The notes: generated by a model not told the origin, from the letters alone. DNA of 55,492 nt from Bacteroidaceae bacterium (GCA_017560945.1 JAFZDY010000045.1:1-55492); one strand, 5' to 3'. Counted from the first letter of the stretch, positions 6,748-16,706 are shown. Program-made: numbers and translations.

Positions 6748-9090
6748 TTATTTCTTTCTTGCGGCTGTCTTTCGAGATGTTTTCTTAGGACCCTCTTTCT
6801 CTTGCTCCTCGATGATGGCCAAACAATGGATGGCTTGCAAGGTGGTGGGTTCTGTGTCCTTTGGTATCTTGTAGTTCTTTCCCTTGTAGGCGATGTAGGG
6901 GCCATAACGGCCGTTTAGAATCTGTATCATCTCCTCGCCCTCGCCCAAAGTCTTGATGTGTCGATTGGCTTCGGCCTGATTCTTTTCAGCAATCAAGGCT
7001 ACGGCTTCTTCCAATGTGATGCTCATAGGGTCAATACCTTTGGGGACAGATATATATTTACCATCGTGTTGCACGTAAGGACCAAAGCGACCTGAACCAA
7101 TGGTGACGGGCAATCCTTCCAATTCACCTACTGTTCGAGGCAGACGGAAAAGCTCCAAAGCCTCCTCCAAGGTGATGTTGTCCATAGTTTGTCCCTTCTT
7201 CATTTGTGCAAAACGGGGTTTTTCTTCGTCTTCAGCAGAGCCTATCTGTACGACAGGACCAAAACGGCCGATTTTTACTGAGACGGGTTTTCCTGAAGTT
7301 GGGTCGATTCCCAATACTCTCTCACCTACCTTATGTTCTGTTTTGGTGGACATGGCTTCGTCAACCAAGGGAGCAAAGGTGTGGTAGAAGTCTTTAATCA
7401 TACCTGTCCATTCCTTGTCACCTTCCGCCACTTCATCGAATCGTTTTTCTGCACTGGCGGTAAAATTGTAATCCATAACCTGAGGGAAATATTGTAGCAA
7501 GAAATCGTTTACTACTGTACCAGTGTCGGTAGGTATCAATTTTGCTTTCTCGTTTCCAAATGTCTCCTCGTGTATGTCTTGAATGAATTCTCCGTTTCTT
7601 AAGGTGATGGTATGAATGTCTCGTTTTGTACCAAGTTTGTCGCCTTTCTCAACATACTCGCGTTGTTGTATGGTGGAGATGGTGGGCGCATAGGTAGAAG
7701 GACGTCCGATGCCAAGTTCTTCCAACTTGCGTACAAGGCTTGCCTCAGTGTAACGCAAGGGTTGCTGGGTATAGCGCTCGGTAGCAGTCATTGTGTCGAG
7801 TTTGATTCCTTGTCCAATCTGCAATGGTGGCAACAGGCTTTCGCTTTCTTGCTCCTGCTCATCATCGTTTGATTCGCGATACACACGCAAGAAACCATCG
7901 AATTTTACCACCTCTCCTGTGGCTACAAATTGTTCGAGGTGCCCCTTCATCGATATGTTTACCGTAGTTTTTTCCAACTCTGCATCTGCCATTTGTGAAG
8001 CGATGGTACGCTTCCATATAAGGGTATACAAACGGCGTTCTTGTGGAGTGCCTTCAATGGATTGCTTATCCATGTAAGTCGGACGTATGGCTTCGTGAGC
8101 CTCTTGTGCTCCTTTGCTCTTAGTCGCAAATTGGCGAGTCTTTACGTATTCCTCACCCATCTGTTCTTGAATGGTTGTACGGCTTGTATTGATGGCCAAT
8201 GACGATAAGTTTACCGAGTCGGTACGCATGTAGGTGATGTGTCCGTTTTCGTACAATCGTTGGGCAACCATCATGGTTTGCGATACGGTGAATCCCAACT
8301 TGCGTGCGGCCTCCTGTTGTAAGGTACTAGTGGTAAAAGGAGCCGCAGGGCTCTTCTTAACAGGTTTAGTTACGATGTCTTCGATAGAAAATTCAGCACC
8401 ATTGGCTCGCTTGAGGAATGTCTCAGCCTCTTCACGTGTCTTGAATCGATTTTCCAATTCAGCCTTCAACTCTGAAACCTTTCCGTCGTTACCTGTTGTT
8501 TGAAACACGGCTGTTACTCGGTATGAAGCCTCACTTTGGAACTGTTGGATTTCGCGCTCGCGTTCTACTATTAAGCGGACAGCAACTGATTGTACACGGC
8601 CTGCAGAAAGTGCGGGCTTTACTTTGCGCCACAATACAGGAGAGAGTTTGAATCCGACAATGCGGTCAAGTACGCGACGTGCTTGCTGGGCATTTACCAA
8701 GTTAATGTCGATGGTGCGTGGGTTCTCTATGGCTTGTAGAATAGCATTTTTGGTGATTTCGTGGAATACTATACGTCGTGTCGTTTCAGGTTTCAGTCCC
8801 AAAACTTCTGCCAGATGCCAAGAAATCGCTTCTCCTTCGCGGTCTTCATCGGAAGCCAACCACACTGTTTCTGCTTTTTGGGCTTCTGCTTTCAACTCGC
8901 TGACCAACTTTTTCTTGTCTGTTGGTATTTCGTATAGAGGTTCAAATGTTTCGGTATTTATACTGAATTCTTTTTTCTTCAAGTCGCGAATGTGTCCAAA
9001 ACTTGACAATACTTTGTAGTCCTTTCCAAGAAACTTTTCAATGGTCTTCGCTTTGGCCGGAGACTCAACAATTACCAAATTCTTTTGCAT
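6748..9090 (-). CDS. topA: DNA topoisomerase I
   Basis: Type IA topoisomerase relaxing negative supercoils. The 780 residues start with the Toprim domain (metal acids in DEDREGE, 81-87), followed by the gate domains with the catalytic tyrosine Y287 in ITYMRTDSVNLS. The C-terminus carries repeated Topoisom_C_Rpt units (GRFGPVVQ, GRFGPYVQ, GRYGPYIAYKGKNYKIPK) instead of Cys4 zinc fingers; I see no cysteine-rich ribbon. This form is common in Bacteroidetes. A basic tail (KKTSRKTAARKK) ends the protein. A -7 box TACTTTTG (9128-9121) sits directly after the GH31 terminator. aroK follows after 3 nt. Confidence 0.96.
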   Translation of the reverse strand: MQKNLVIVESPAKAKTIEKFLGKDYKVLSSFGHIRDLKKKEFSINTETFEPLYEIPTDKKKLVSELKAEAQKAETVWLASDEDREGEAISWHLAEVLGLKPETTRRIVFHEITKNAILQAIENPRTIDINLVNAQQARRVLDRIVGFKLSPVLWRKVKPALSAGRVQSVAVRLIVEREREIQQFQSEASYRVTAVFQTTGNDGKVSELKAELENRFKTREEAETFLKRANGAEFSIEDIVTKPVKKSPAAPFTTSTLQQEAARKLGFTVSQTMMVAQRLYENGHITYMRTDSVNLSSLAINTSRTTIQEQMGEEYVKTRQFATKSKGAQEAHEAIRPTYMDKQSIEGTPQERRLYTLIWKRTIASQMADAELEKTTVNISMKGHLEQFVATGEVVKFDGFLRVYRESNDDEQEQESESLLPPLQIGQGIKLDTMTATERYTQQPLRYTEASLVRKLEELGIGRPSTYAPTISTIQQREYVEKGDKLGTKRDIHTITLRNGEFIQDIHEETFGNEKAKLIPTDTGTVVNDFLLQYFPQVMDYNFTASAEKRFDEVAEGDKEWTGMIKDFYHTFAPLVDEAMSTKTEHKVGERVLGIDPTSGKPVSVKIGRFGPVVQIGSAEDEEKPRFAQMKKGQTMDNITLEEALELFRLPRTVGELEGLPVTIGSGRFGPYVQHDGKYISVPKGIDPMSITLEEAVALIAEKNQAEANRHIKTLGEGEEMIQILNGRYGPYIAYKGKNYKIPKDTEPTTLQAIHCLAIIEEQEKEGPKKTSRKTAARKK

Positions 9091-9120
9091 GATTTTTGAT
9101 GCTTTCTTTTAATTCGGCCG

Positions 9121-9128
9121 CAAAAGTA
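9121..9128 (-). promoter_or_regulatory. topA -7 box
   Basis: TACTTTTG on the minus strand matches TAnnTTTG. It begins immediately after the T tract of the upstream terminator, so any -33 element would lie inside the terminator hairpin. Confidence 0.55.
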
Positions 9129-9170
9129 GAAAAAAAGAAGATTCCCACCTATATAATAAGGTAAGAATCT
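9129..9170 (-). terminator. Terminator of the argE-AKR-GH31 run
   Basis: On the minus strand AGATTCTTACC pairs with GGTGGGAATCT over 11 bp (two G-T wobbles, 11-nt loop), followed by TCTTTTTTT. It abuts the topA promoter. Confidence 0.8.
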
Positions 9171-9286
9171 CCATTTTTAAACTAAATTTAGATTTTAAGA
9201 CTATTTTTTGTACCTTCTTTCGAGCATACGAGGTATTGTTTGTCGTTTGCTCGTATAGTTACGTGTCTCTCAAATTCTCGGGCTAT

Positions 9287-11872
9287 TTACCATTTTACTT
9301 GAATCTTTTTCCCTGTGTAGGTTACCTCTTTTTTCTGGTTTCCTTTAACTAATGTAAAGGTACGTTCTTGTTGCATACCATCAAAGGTTCCTTCGCGTTT
9401 TCCGATAGTCAATGTCTGCTTGGCCTCATTCCATTCAATGGGAATGCGACTATATGCTCCTGATTCGTAATTGTGATTGATTCCTTCATCTTCGTAAAGG
9501 CAGAAGGTGGCATTTGCTCCAGGATAAATGTGTAAAGCTATGGGCTCATCGCTTACCTCTGCTACATATTGCTTGGCAGGGCCAAAGGGAATGATGGAGC
9601 CGCCTTTGACAAATACGGGAATTTGCTCTATGTTGATATCGGTTGTTACGTATTGCTTGCCCGCATATTGCTTACTTGTCCAATAATCGTACCAACCACC
9701 TGCGTTTTCTGGTAGATAACTTCGGTAGGTAGTAACTCCTTGTTCTATTACTGGATGAATGAGCAATGAGGGTCCGAACATATATTCAATATCTTGCTTC
9801 AGTGCCTCTTCGTCGTTTGCAAAGTCGAATATCAATGGACGCATTAAGGTTGAACCATCGTATGATACTCGTGCAGCTTCGCTATATATGTAAGGTTGTA
9901 GACGATAACGAAGTTCCAAATAACGAGCAATGATTTGCTCCGCCTTTTTGCCGTAACGCCATGGTTCAGTATCACTTGTATAACCATGTACACGCATGAG
10001 GGGTAAGAAAGTGCTTGTTTGTATCCAACGGAGCATGCATTCTATGTATTCTGCGTTTGTGTACTGATCTCCAGGACGGAAGAATCCTCCAGCGTCATAG
10101 GTCCACCAAGGCAATCCAGTGCTGACAAGACCTAATCCCGCAACAATTTGACGGCGCAGAGTCTCCCAATCGTTGCCTACGTCTCCTGACCAAAATACGG
10201 ATCCATAGCGTTGTATGCCAGGAAATGCACTACGGGTGAATATCATCTGGCGACGTGTGGGGTCATCATTGCGACATCCTTCATATACGGTTTTGCTAAC
10301 CAACAGAGGATAAACATTACGGAAAACCTCGCCAGGGATAGTTTGATTGTTTACTTTTCTACCTACTAAGTCGTCATTTTCAGGTTCGGTTGCGTCTTGC
10401 CACCATGCGTCTATTCCGTAGGGCTTTAGAAGTCGTTTGCTGAAATTCTCCCAATAGAATGAAGCGGCATCTGGGTTAAAGAAATCTACCCATGACGTTT
10501 GAGGAATATAGTAATTCTTTTCTGTAAGTTGTTTGCCTACCTCAGAGTTTTCATCAACCTTTGACCATACAGAAAGCATGAGGCGTATGTTCATGTCGTG
10601 CAAACTATTTACCATAGCAGCAGGATCTGGATAGTTGCCTTCATCGAATTGCATAGAGTTCCATCCGTATTTACCCCAATATTGCCAATCTTGGACAATA
10701 AGGTCGATGGGGAGTTTGCGTTGGCGGAAAGTAATCGCATTTTCCAATAACTCAGTTTGCGATTTATATCGTTCACGACAATGTATATAGCCTAATGCCC
10801 ATTCAGGTAGCATGGGGACTTCTCCTGTAAGGTTGCGGTACGAGGCTATTACTTCATCGGCACTTCCTACAAATAGGGTATAATCAACGCACGAGGCCAC
10901 AGGTGATTGCAATGTGGTAAAATTGTCTATGGGCTTGTAATAGAGTATAGGCTTGTCGTTGCGCTCCAATTCGGCCATTACTTCGTGCTTGCCTGCTTTC
11001 AAATCTACTATAACTGAAGTTGTGGGAGGTAGCCACAAGTTTCTTACATCGACAATAGTTTTTCCGTCGATGTTCAAGTGATGACGACGAGCCATGTTTT
11101 GCCCTACGTCCAGTAAAAGTGCGTAGCGTCCGTCTGCAGGAATGTCCAATATGCTCTTGAATGCATTTGAACGGCGTACCTCGCGTTTGCCTCCTTCAGT
11201 AGATGTGACATTCACCGATACTGCTTCACCTACTTCATTACCCTGCTCCAACTTTATTGAACTTTCTGCAGGGTTGAAGTCTGTCAAACCATAGTTGTTC
11301 CACAACAAACCATACCCTCTACTTGATAACACAAAGGGGATTGCTATTTGTGTGTTTACTTGTGTGAGTCTGCGAGTCAGTCCACGTACATTGCTATATC
11401 CATCCTGAAATTGACCAAGTCCGTAGAGATATTCATCTTCAGGTGATTCCATTTGTAAACGTGCGTTGTAAGTCGGTTCACCTTGAACTGTACTGATTTG
11501 TAACTGATGCGAGGTAGCCTTGAATACCTCTTCTCCTCGTGCATTGTCTACGGTTAAAGTCTTTGCCCCATTGTCCACACGTATGGTCATTGAGGAAGTT
11601 TCAATCAGGGTCAGTTCTCCTTGTCTCTTTGATTTGTATCTAACTTTCTCGTTACCAGCCTCAGGCAAGTAAATCCATTCAGGCAAATCGCGTCCTTCTC
11701 CCTCCGAATATTGTACACGTAAGGCGTTTTCGGCCATTATGGTAAGATTCATGACTCCCTTGTGGAAAGGAATACTTATTTCGTTAGGCGCCTTCTCCTC
11801 TGCGGCTTGTATGTGCCCTATACATAAGCAATGTAAAAGCAGATAAGGTATAATCTTTTTGTAAATGTGCAT
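9287..11872 (-). CDS. Secreted GH31 alpha-glycosidase (alpha-xylosidase/alpha-glucosidase type)
   Basis: Exported retaining alpha-glycosidase. The 861 residues have a signal peptide (about 1-23), an N-terminal beta-sandwich, an inserted PA14-like segment (about 225-320) and the catalytic barrel (about 350-690), then beta-sandwich C-terminal domains. The nucleophile is D493 in WWQDATEPE and the probable acid/base is D564 in WSGDVGNDWE. The PA14 insertion is typical of Bacteroides GH31 alpha-xylosidases, but specificity cannot be settled from sequence alone. It is the last gene of a run with AKR (18-nt gap) and argE-like. No SusC/D genes are adjacent. Confidence 0.88.
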   Translation of the reverse strand: MHIYKKIIPYLLLHCLCIGHIQAAEEKAPNEISIPFHKGVMNLTIMAENALRVQYSEGEGRDLPEWIYLPEAGNEKVRYKSKRQGELTLIETSSMTIRVDNGAKTLTVDNARGEEVFKATSHQLQISTVQGEPTYNARLQMESPEDEYLYGLGQFQDGYSNVRGLTRRLTQVNTQIAIPFVLSSRGYGLLWNNYGLTDFNPAESSIKLEQGNEVGEAVSVNVTSTEGGKREVRRSNAFKSILDIPADGRYALLLDVGQNMARRHHLNIDGKTIVDVRNLWLPPTTSVIVDLKAGKHEVMAELERNDKPILYYKPIDNFTTLQSPVASCVDYTLFVGSADEVIASYRNLTGEVPMLPEWALGYIHCRERYKSQTELLENAITFRQRKLPIDLIVQDWQYWGKYGWNSMQFDEGNYPDPAAMVNSLHDMNIRLMLSVWSKVDENSEVGKQLTEKNYYIPQTSWVDFFNPDAASFYWENFSKRLLKPYGIDAWWQDATEPENDDLVGRKVNNQTIPGEVFRNVYPLLVSKTVYEGCRNDDPTRRQMIFTRSAFPGIQRYGSVFWSGDVGNDWETLRRQIVAGLGLVSTGLPWWTYDAGGFFRPGDQYTNAEYIECMLRWIQTSTFLPLMRVHGYTSDTEPWRYGKKAEQIIARYLELRYRLQPYIYSEAARVSYDGSTLMRPLIFDFANDEEALKQDIEYMFGPSLLIHPVIEQGVTTYRSYLPENAGGWYDYWTSKQYAGKQYVTTDINIEQIPVFVKGGSIIPFGPAKQYVAEVSDEPIALHIYPGANATFCLYEDEGINHNYESGAYSRIPIEWNEAKQTLTIGKREGTFDGMQQERTFTLVKGNQKKEVTYTGKKIQVKW

Positions 11873-11890
11873 AAGCGTATTTTTTTTGTG

Positions 11891-12826
11891 TTATGAGTTC
11901 TTCCAGCTAACTCTCATTTGTTCTCCGATGATGGCGCGAACCTCATTCAAGAGTTCTTCGTTTACAGATTCTTGGGCATAAGCCACATTCTTCAGTACAT
12001 TTTGAGGATTTGTGGTGCTGAATAGGGTGGTGGCTATGCGTGGGTTGCTTACGGCATATTGCATGGCCAATTGCTCAATGGGGTAATTCTTCATTTTACA
12101 ATGTTCCATGGCTTTTCGGCAAGCGTCAACCAGTGGTGCAGGGGCAGGATGCCAATTAGGGACACCGCGCTCACTCAACAATCCCATTGACAGAGGGGAT
12201 GCATTGATAATACCTATGTTACGTTCTTCAAAGTAATCCAAGAAGTCTATGAGTTTGTCATCGCACAAACAATAGTGGCAGAAGTTCAATACTGTTTCTA
12301 TCGTACCCTCGGGGCAATGGTCAACTACCCATTGCAGATTCTCCAGTTGCAAGTCTGTGATACCCACATGTCCCACTATGCCTTTCTCGCGGAGTTCTAC
12401 CAATGCGGGCAGTGTCTCGTTGACAACTTGGTGAAGGTCTGCAAATTCTATGTCGTGCACATTGATGAGGTCGATATAATCCACGTGCAGGCGCTCCATA
12501 CTTTCGTACACGCTCTCTGTGGCTCGTTTCCCGCTATAGTCCCAAGTGTTTACACCATCTTTTCCATAGCGTCCCACCTTGGTTGAAAGGTAATAACTCT
12601 CGCGAGGGAGCTCTTTCAAAGCCTTGCCTAATACCGTTTCAGCCTTATAGTGCCCATAGTAAGGAGATACATCTATGAAATTGATACCTGCATCTACGGC
12701 GGTATGTACCGCTTTGATACCTTCTTGTTCTTTTAAATCGTGAAAAACTCCACCTAATGATGAGGCTCCTAAACTGAGTGAGGATACCTTCATTCCTGTC
12801 TTTCCAAGTTCGTGATAAGTTAACAT
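11891..12826 (-). CDS. Aldo/keto reductase (L-galactose dehydrogenase-like)
   Basis: NAD(P)-dependent oxidoreductase of the AKR family. The 311-residue TIM barrel carries the catalytic tetrad D52, Y57, K83 and H124 (DVSPYYG, STKVGRYG, NVHDIE). Overall it resembles L-galactose / D-threo-aldose 1-dehydrogenase-type AKRs, which oxidise free sugars, so pairing with the GH31 enzyme downstream is plausible as sugar handling. The substrate is inferred only. It lies 43 nt after the argE-like stop and 18 nt before GH31, consistent with one transcript. Confidence 0.85.
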   Translation of the reverse strand: MLTYHELGKTGMKVSSLSLGASSLGGVFHDLKEQEGIKAVHTAVDAGINFIDVSPYYGHYKAETVLGKALKELPRESYYLSTKVGRYGKDGVNTWDYSGKRATESVYESMERLHVDYIDLINVHDIEFADLHQVVNETLPALVELREKGIVGHVGITDLQLENLQWVVDHCPEGTIETVLNFCHYCLCDDKLIDFLDYFEERNIGIINASPLSMGLLSERGVPNWHPAPAPLVDACRKAMEHCKMKNYPIEQLAMQYAVSNPRIATTLFSTTNPQNVLKNVAYAQESVNEELLNEVRAIIGEQMRVSWKNS

Positions 12827-12869
12827 ATATAAATTGTGTTTTTGATGCGTTGATTGTATATTCTTTCAA

Positions 12870-13928
12870 TTATAGCGAAAGACCATCTAATAACTTCATG
12901 TAAATGTTGTAGGCATTTTCAATTTCGTCGATGAGGATGTATTCGTCTGCAGTGTGCGAACGGCTGCTCTCTCCTGGTCCCATTTTCAACGAAGGGAAAT
13001 GCATGAGTGCCTGATCCGATAGAGTGGGGGATCCAAAGGGCTTTAATCCCATCTTGATTGCACGCTTTATCAACGGATGATTGATGTCTATGCGAGAAGA
13101 GTTCAGACGGTATGATCGTGCCTTGGCTTCGCTCTGAATGTGTTGGCAGATCTCTTTGTATAACTCCTCGTTGTTGTACAATTCATTGCTGCGTATATCC
13201 ACCACAAAAGAGCATCGATCGGGTACTACATTGTGTTGTGTGCCAGCATTCACCTGTGTCACACTCATCTTTACAGGTCCTAACAGCGAGGATTCCTTTT
13301 CGAATCGATAATCACGAAACCACGCAATATCTCCTAGTGCTTTGTATATTGCATTGTCTCCTTCGTTTCGTGCTGCGTGTCCTGCTCGTCCGTATGATGT
13401 TACATCGAGCACCATCAGCCCCTTCTCTGCTATAGCGGGTTGCATACCTGTAGGTTCTCCTACGATAGCGACTGTGATGGGGGGCAATATGGGCAGCACA
13501 CTTTCTATACCATTTTTGCCCGATACCTCTTCTTCGCACGAGGCTAAGTATATGAGGTTGTATGTTTGTGGACGAAGGCATAGTTGGCGAAATACCTGTA
13601 GCAGGGTTATCACACTGGCACCTGCATCGTTGCTACCAAGTCCGTATAGACGCCCATTTTCAATTACAGGGGCGTGCGGGTGGCGTTTCCATCCAGCTAC
13701 AGGCTTCACCGTGTCGATGTGTGAGTTGAGTAACAAGGTGGGTCTTTTGGGGTTAAATCCTGGGCTGAGGCACCATACGTTGTTTCCTGAACGGTAAGTC
13801 ATGATGCCTACTCCCTCGATGAAATTTTGTAAGGCATCAGCCGCTACCTCTTCTTCGCGACTGAACGAGGGTATGATGATGAGTTGTTTTAGCAACTCTA
13901 CTGCTTCTGATAAAATATAATTTTCCAT
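12870..13928 (-). CDS. argE: M20 family acetylornithine deacetylase-like hydrolase (ArgE type)
   Basis: Zinc amidohydrolase expected to release the acyl group from N-acyl-ornithine or N-acyl-citrulline in arginine biosynthesis. The 352-residue M20 fold shows metal-binding motifs NSHIDTVKP, GSNDAG and CEEEVSG, followed by VGEPTGM and a dimerisation domain (about 165-270). It closely resembles the short (about 355 aa) Bacteroidetes ArgE type. Which N-acyl substrate it uses cannot be told. It starts a run with AKR and GH31. A promoter with both boxes lies 150 nt upstream, giving an unusually long leader. Confidence 0.82.
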   Translation of the reverse strand: MENYILSEAVELLKQLIIIPSFSREEEVAADALQNFIEGVGIMTYRSGNNVWCLSPGFNPKRPTLLLNSHIDTVKPVAGWKRHPHAPVIENGRLYGLGSNDAGASVITLLQVFRQLCLRPQTYNLIYLASCEEEVSGKNGIESVLPILPPITVAIVGEPTGMQPAIAEKGLMVLDVTSYGRAGHAARNEGDNAIYKALGDIAWFRDYRFEKESSLLGPVKMSVTQVNAGTQHNVVPDRCSFVVDIRSNELYNNEELYKEICQHIQSEAKARSYRLNSSRIDINHPLIKRAIKMGLKPFGSPTLSDQALMHFPSLKMGPGESSRSHTADEYILIDEIENAYNIYMKLLDGLSL

Positions 13929-14077
13929 AACTATCGTGTTGGTGAGCCTACGAGGGGTGTGTGAAGGTTTTCACCTTTATTTTTTTTCTTTCCTGAGTTA
14001 CGCAATGTGTGCGCGTTAGTATTTTTTGTGTCGATTGTGAGAGGGATGTGTGAATCCTTATCTGCGATAAATCGCGA

Positions 14078-14108
14078 CAAAAATAGTGACATCCTTGCGA
14101 AATACAAA
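14078..14108 (-). promoter_or_regulatory. argE-like gene promoter
   Basis: TTTG at 14108-14105 and TATTTTTG at 14085-14078 on the minus strand (23 nt apart). Transcription from here gives a leader of about 140 nt before the 13928 start. Confidence 0.6.
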
Positions 14109-14191
14109 GTTTTTCTTCTCTTTTTTCTTTCTTGAGTTTGTTTGTCATCTCTTTTCTAAGAGAAATAGTAGACTTGTTTGTCTTGTGCTTT

Positions 14192-16657
14192 CTATGGTGT
14201 TGCAATCTTCATACTTGCACTCTCTCCAACAATCAGTATGTGTATGGGGGCAACAGAACGTTTCAGTCGTATTGTCTCTCCCATTGAGCGTGCGTGGGAA
14301 ACTAACATTCCCTGTGCGTTGTAAAGTCGGATGGTTTCTCCGTATTGTACTCCGTCGATGATTAAGTCTTCGCCATCAATTCTCCATGTCCAATGAGGGG
14401 TATCCATTTCTTCAATGCTTGAAATAGCTTCTGTTAAGAGGTTAATTCTCAACTTTGAACATGTCGGCATGCTGAAGGTGTATTCGTCGCTATAGATCAC
14501 CTCTTTGCTTCCACCAGAGGACGTAGTGATTGTGATTTCCCATCCTTTTATACTTGTCGTTTCATTATTTGGCTCTGCCTTTAGGGTGATGTCTCGTCCT
14601 GCAAAGAATTTTCCGTCAAATTTCCCTTTGGAGAGGGTGATGCCATTGAACTCTACTTGTGTCTTTTTCAATTGCTCTTCAGTGTAATATTCATTGATGA
14701 CCATATTGATGGGAGTCCCCAACTCGTAGTAATCTGCCAAGTGCTGGTAGAAGTGTGTGTGGCGTTCTTTCAACCAATTCTCTGTTTGGCTCAGTTCGTC
14801 ATTATAGTTGGGCCACCATTCATTTATCAATTTACGATGGTTGGGGTATTCATACTTGATTTGTTCGTACATGGATTGTAGTATTGCCCATGTCGTTTCG
14901 TAGTTCATGAAATCGCCCATGTAGATGAGTGTTCGGTCAATGAAATCTCGCTTGAAGTCCTTGTCGTCCATTAGTCGGCGGAAGAGTCGGGTGGCGTCAC
15001 TCGAGTTTGCCCAATTTCTGTCCATGTCGTATCCAGGCGTGTGTAGCCATAGGATGGTGTTGTAACTGGCAGGCGAACCATACAATCCCAGTCCGAAGTC
15101 AGTGTCTTTGGCAATGAATCTCCATCGTCCTCCCTCTTCTCGTGGACGCCACATAGTGATGTTGTTGCCTGGAAAGTCTTGGTTGTTATAGTATATATTC
15201 ATTATCATCAGGTTGGCAAACTCTGTGCAATCCATCCACTTTTCGTATTCGGCCAACGTGTGACCCTTCTCTGTGTAGAAGGCTTGAAATGCTTGGAAGT
15301 TGTCCATTGTGCCCTCTTTCAATTCCCACCAGTTTTCTATCAGGTCGATGTCTTCGAGTTCGTTGTAATGGGTGTAGATGTTGTCTTCATTACTTCTTTC
15401 TCTGATGTTCAGCATACCCTTGTATTCCCCATTTATGTACACAATGGCAGGAGCCCACGCTTGCCAGTCGAGGTCTGCGTGTGTGGCCATGGTGCGTTGG
15501 ATGACTGCATCGCGCATATACAAATAGTCGAAGTCGTTTCCTGCATTGCGCAATGCGATGGACTTGAATTCATCAATGCCTGGTCGTTGGTCGGGGAAAA
15601 ACTCTTGTTTGAATCGTTTTTGGCCAAATCGCTTGTGCGCATATAGAGCCAACGATTTCAGGGAGTGGTCGCGTGAAGCAGCACCAAAGACTCTTGTTTC
15701 GCACAGTTGGTTGATTGTGCTTAACTTCTTGTTGAAGAATTCAAGGTTGATAGGGCGCCTCCAATTGTAGTTGTAGTTCTTTTGCTCAGCATTGTATGTG
15801 CCCTGTACGAGGATTCCTATCTGATTGTCGTAGAAGTATTTATCGTCCGATACAATGGATATGATTGGCAATGTCAATTCGCGAGGGAAGAAAATGTACG
15901 AATGTGTTGTCGAACGAGGCGAAAGCCATCCTTTGCAGAAGGGCTTGGCGCGGATGATGGTTGTCTTGGTTATGGGGATTTGCGAGGTGTACACGTTGCT
16001 TTCCTCCGTAGGCTCGCTTCCATCGGTGGTGTATCGTATTACACACCCCTCAGGAGCATCATCAGGGAGCGATAGGGTGAGGTTGAATGTCTTTCCCAAT
16101 GTGGTCACATTTCCAGCCTTACTGAAGATGGGCTCGCTCAATATTCCTTCGCAGATGGTTCCACAATTGCTCTTCTCAGGGGTAGGGGAGTATTGGTAAC
16201 CCAATTCATCTGTGCCATCGTGTTTTCGTCCGTAAGCAATGTTGGGCGCTGGTTGCTTGGGAAGGCCTTCTATCTTGTCAATAATGGCGTTTTCGCCCTT
16301 GAAAAGGAATATGCTTCCTCCCTTTCCCGACTCCAGTCGAAAGTTCGTATGTCGGCCAGTAGTCTCCTTGTCGCAATAGAGGAGGTAGTATCCCTTTGGC
16401 TCAATGTTTGTGTTGGGCAATGTCCAAGCCTCGTTGCCATTTTCGGTGAGACCAATTTTGTAATTGCCTAAGTTTATTTTTTCTCCCGTTGGGTTGAAAA
16501 TTTCCACCCACGAGTCAGGAAAATCGTTCATGTCATCCATGATGCAGTCAATGTTAGATTGCATGATTTCGTTGATGACGATTTGTGCCTTTGTATTTTG
16601 CCCGTGTGCGAGGCTCAGTAGGCAAATGAGCAGGCGTAGGAGGAGTCCTCTTTTCAT
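14192..16657 (-). CDS. Secreted lamin-tail / CotH-kinase-domain protein
   Basis: Exported 821-residue multidomain protein. Order: signal peptide (about 1-24), lamin-tail domain (INEIMQSN..., about 27-150), a chitobiase C-terminal-like domain (IRYTTDGSEPTEESNVY region, about 185-255), and a CotH kinase-like domain (about 260-640). The last contains ALRNAGNDFDYLYMRD, YINGEYKGMLNIRER and the putative metal-binding FIAKDTDFGLG. C-terminal Ig-like and short beta segments (about 660-821) resemble a type IX secretion tail but lack a clear consensus. Spore CotH proteins phosphorylate coat proteins; the role of these secreted Bacteroidetes relatives is unknown. It is monocistronic with a -7 box at 16706-16699. 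Confidence 0.85.
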   Translation of the reverse strand: MKRGLLLRLLICLLSLAHGQNTKAQIVINEIMQSNIDCIMDDMNDFPDSWVEIFNPTGEKINLGNYKIGLTENGNEAWTLPNTNIEPKGYYLLYCDKETTGRHTNFRLESGKGGSIFLFKGENAIIDKIEGLPKQPAPNIAYGRKHDGTDELGYQYSPTPEKSNCGTICEGILSEPIFSKAGNVTTLGKTFNLTLSLPDDAPEGCVIRYTTDGSEPTEESNVYTSQIPITKTTIIRAKPFCKGWLSPRSTTHSYIFFPRELTLPIISIVSDDKYFYDNQIGILVQGTYNAEQKNYNYNWRRPINLEFFNKKLSTINQLCETRVFGAASRDHSLKSLALYAHKRFGQKRFKQEFFPDQRPGIDEFKSIALRNAGNDFDYLYMRDAVIQRTMATHADLDWQAWAPAIVYINGEYKGMLNIRERSNEDNIYTHYNELEDIDLIENWWELKEGTMDNFQAFQAFYTEKGHTLAEYEKWMDCTEFANLMIMNIYYNNQDFPGNNITMWRPREEGGRWRFIAKDTDFGLGLYGSPASYNTILWLHTPGYDMDRNWANSSDATRLFRRLMDDKDFKRDFIDRTLIYMGDFMNYETTWAILQSMYEQIKYEYPNHRKLINEWWPNYNDELSQTENWLKERHTHFYQHLADYYELGTPINMVINEYYTEEQLKKTQVEFNGITLSKGKFDGKFFAGRDITLKAEPNNETTSIKGWEITITTSSGGSKEVIYSDEYTFSMPTCSKLRINLLTEAISSIEEMDTPHWTWRIDGEDLIIDGVQYGETIRLYNAQGMLVSHARSMGETIRLKRSVAPIHILIVGESASMKIATP

Positions 16658-16698
16658 GGGTTGTTATCGAATTTTAGGTGGTGTAGGTTTTTATTTCG

Positions 16699-16706
16699 CA
16701 AAGATA
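16699..16706 (-). promoter_or_regulatory. CotH gene -7 box
   Basis: TATCTTTG on the minus strand, 42 nt upstream of the start codon; no clear -33 element. Confidence 0.55.

Noticed and set aside
757-11872. A polysaccharide-utilisation locus linking the GH43 and GH31 enzymes
   Set aside because: The two genes are 7 kb apart with topA, aroK, argB and cvfB between them, and there are no SusC/SusD or hybrid-sensor genes.
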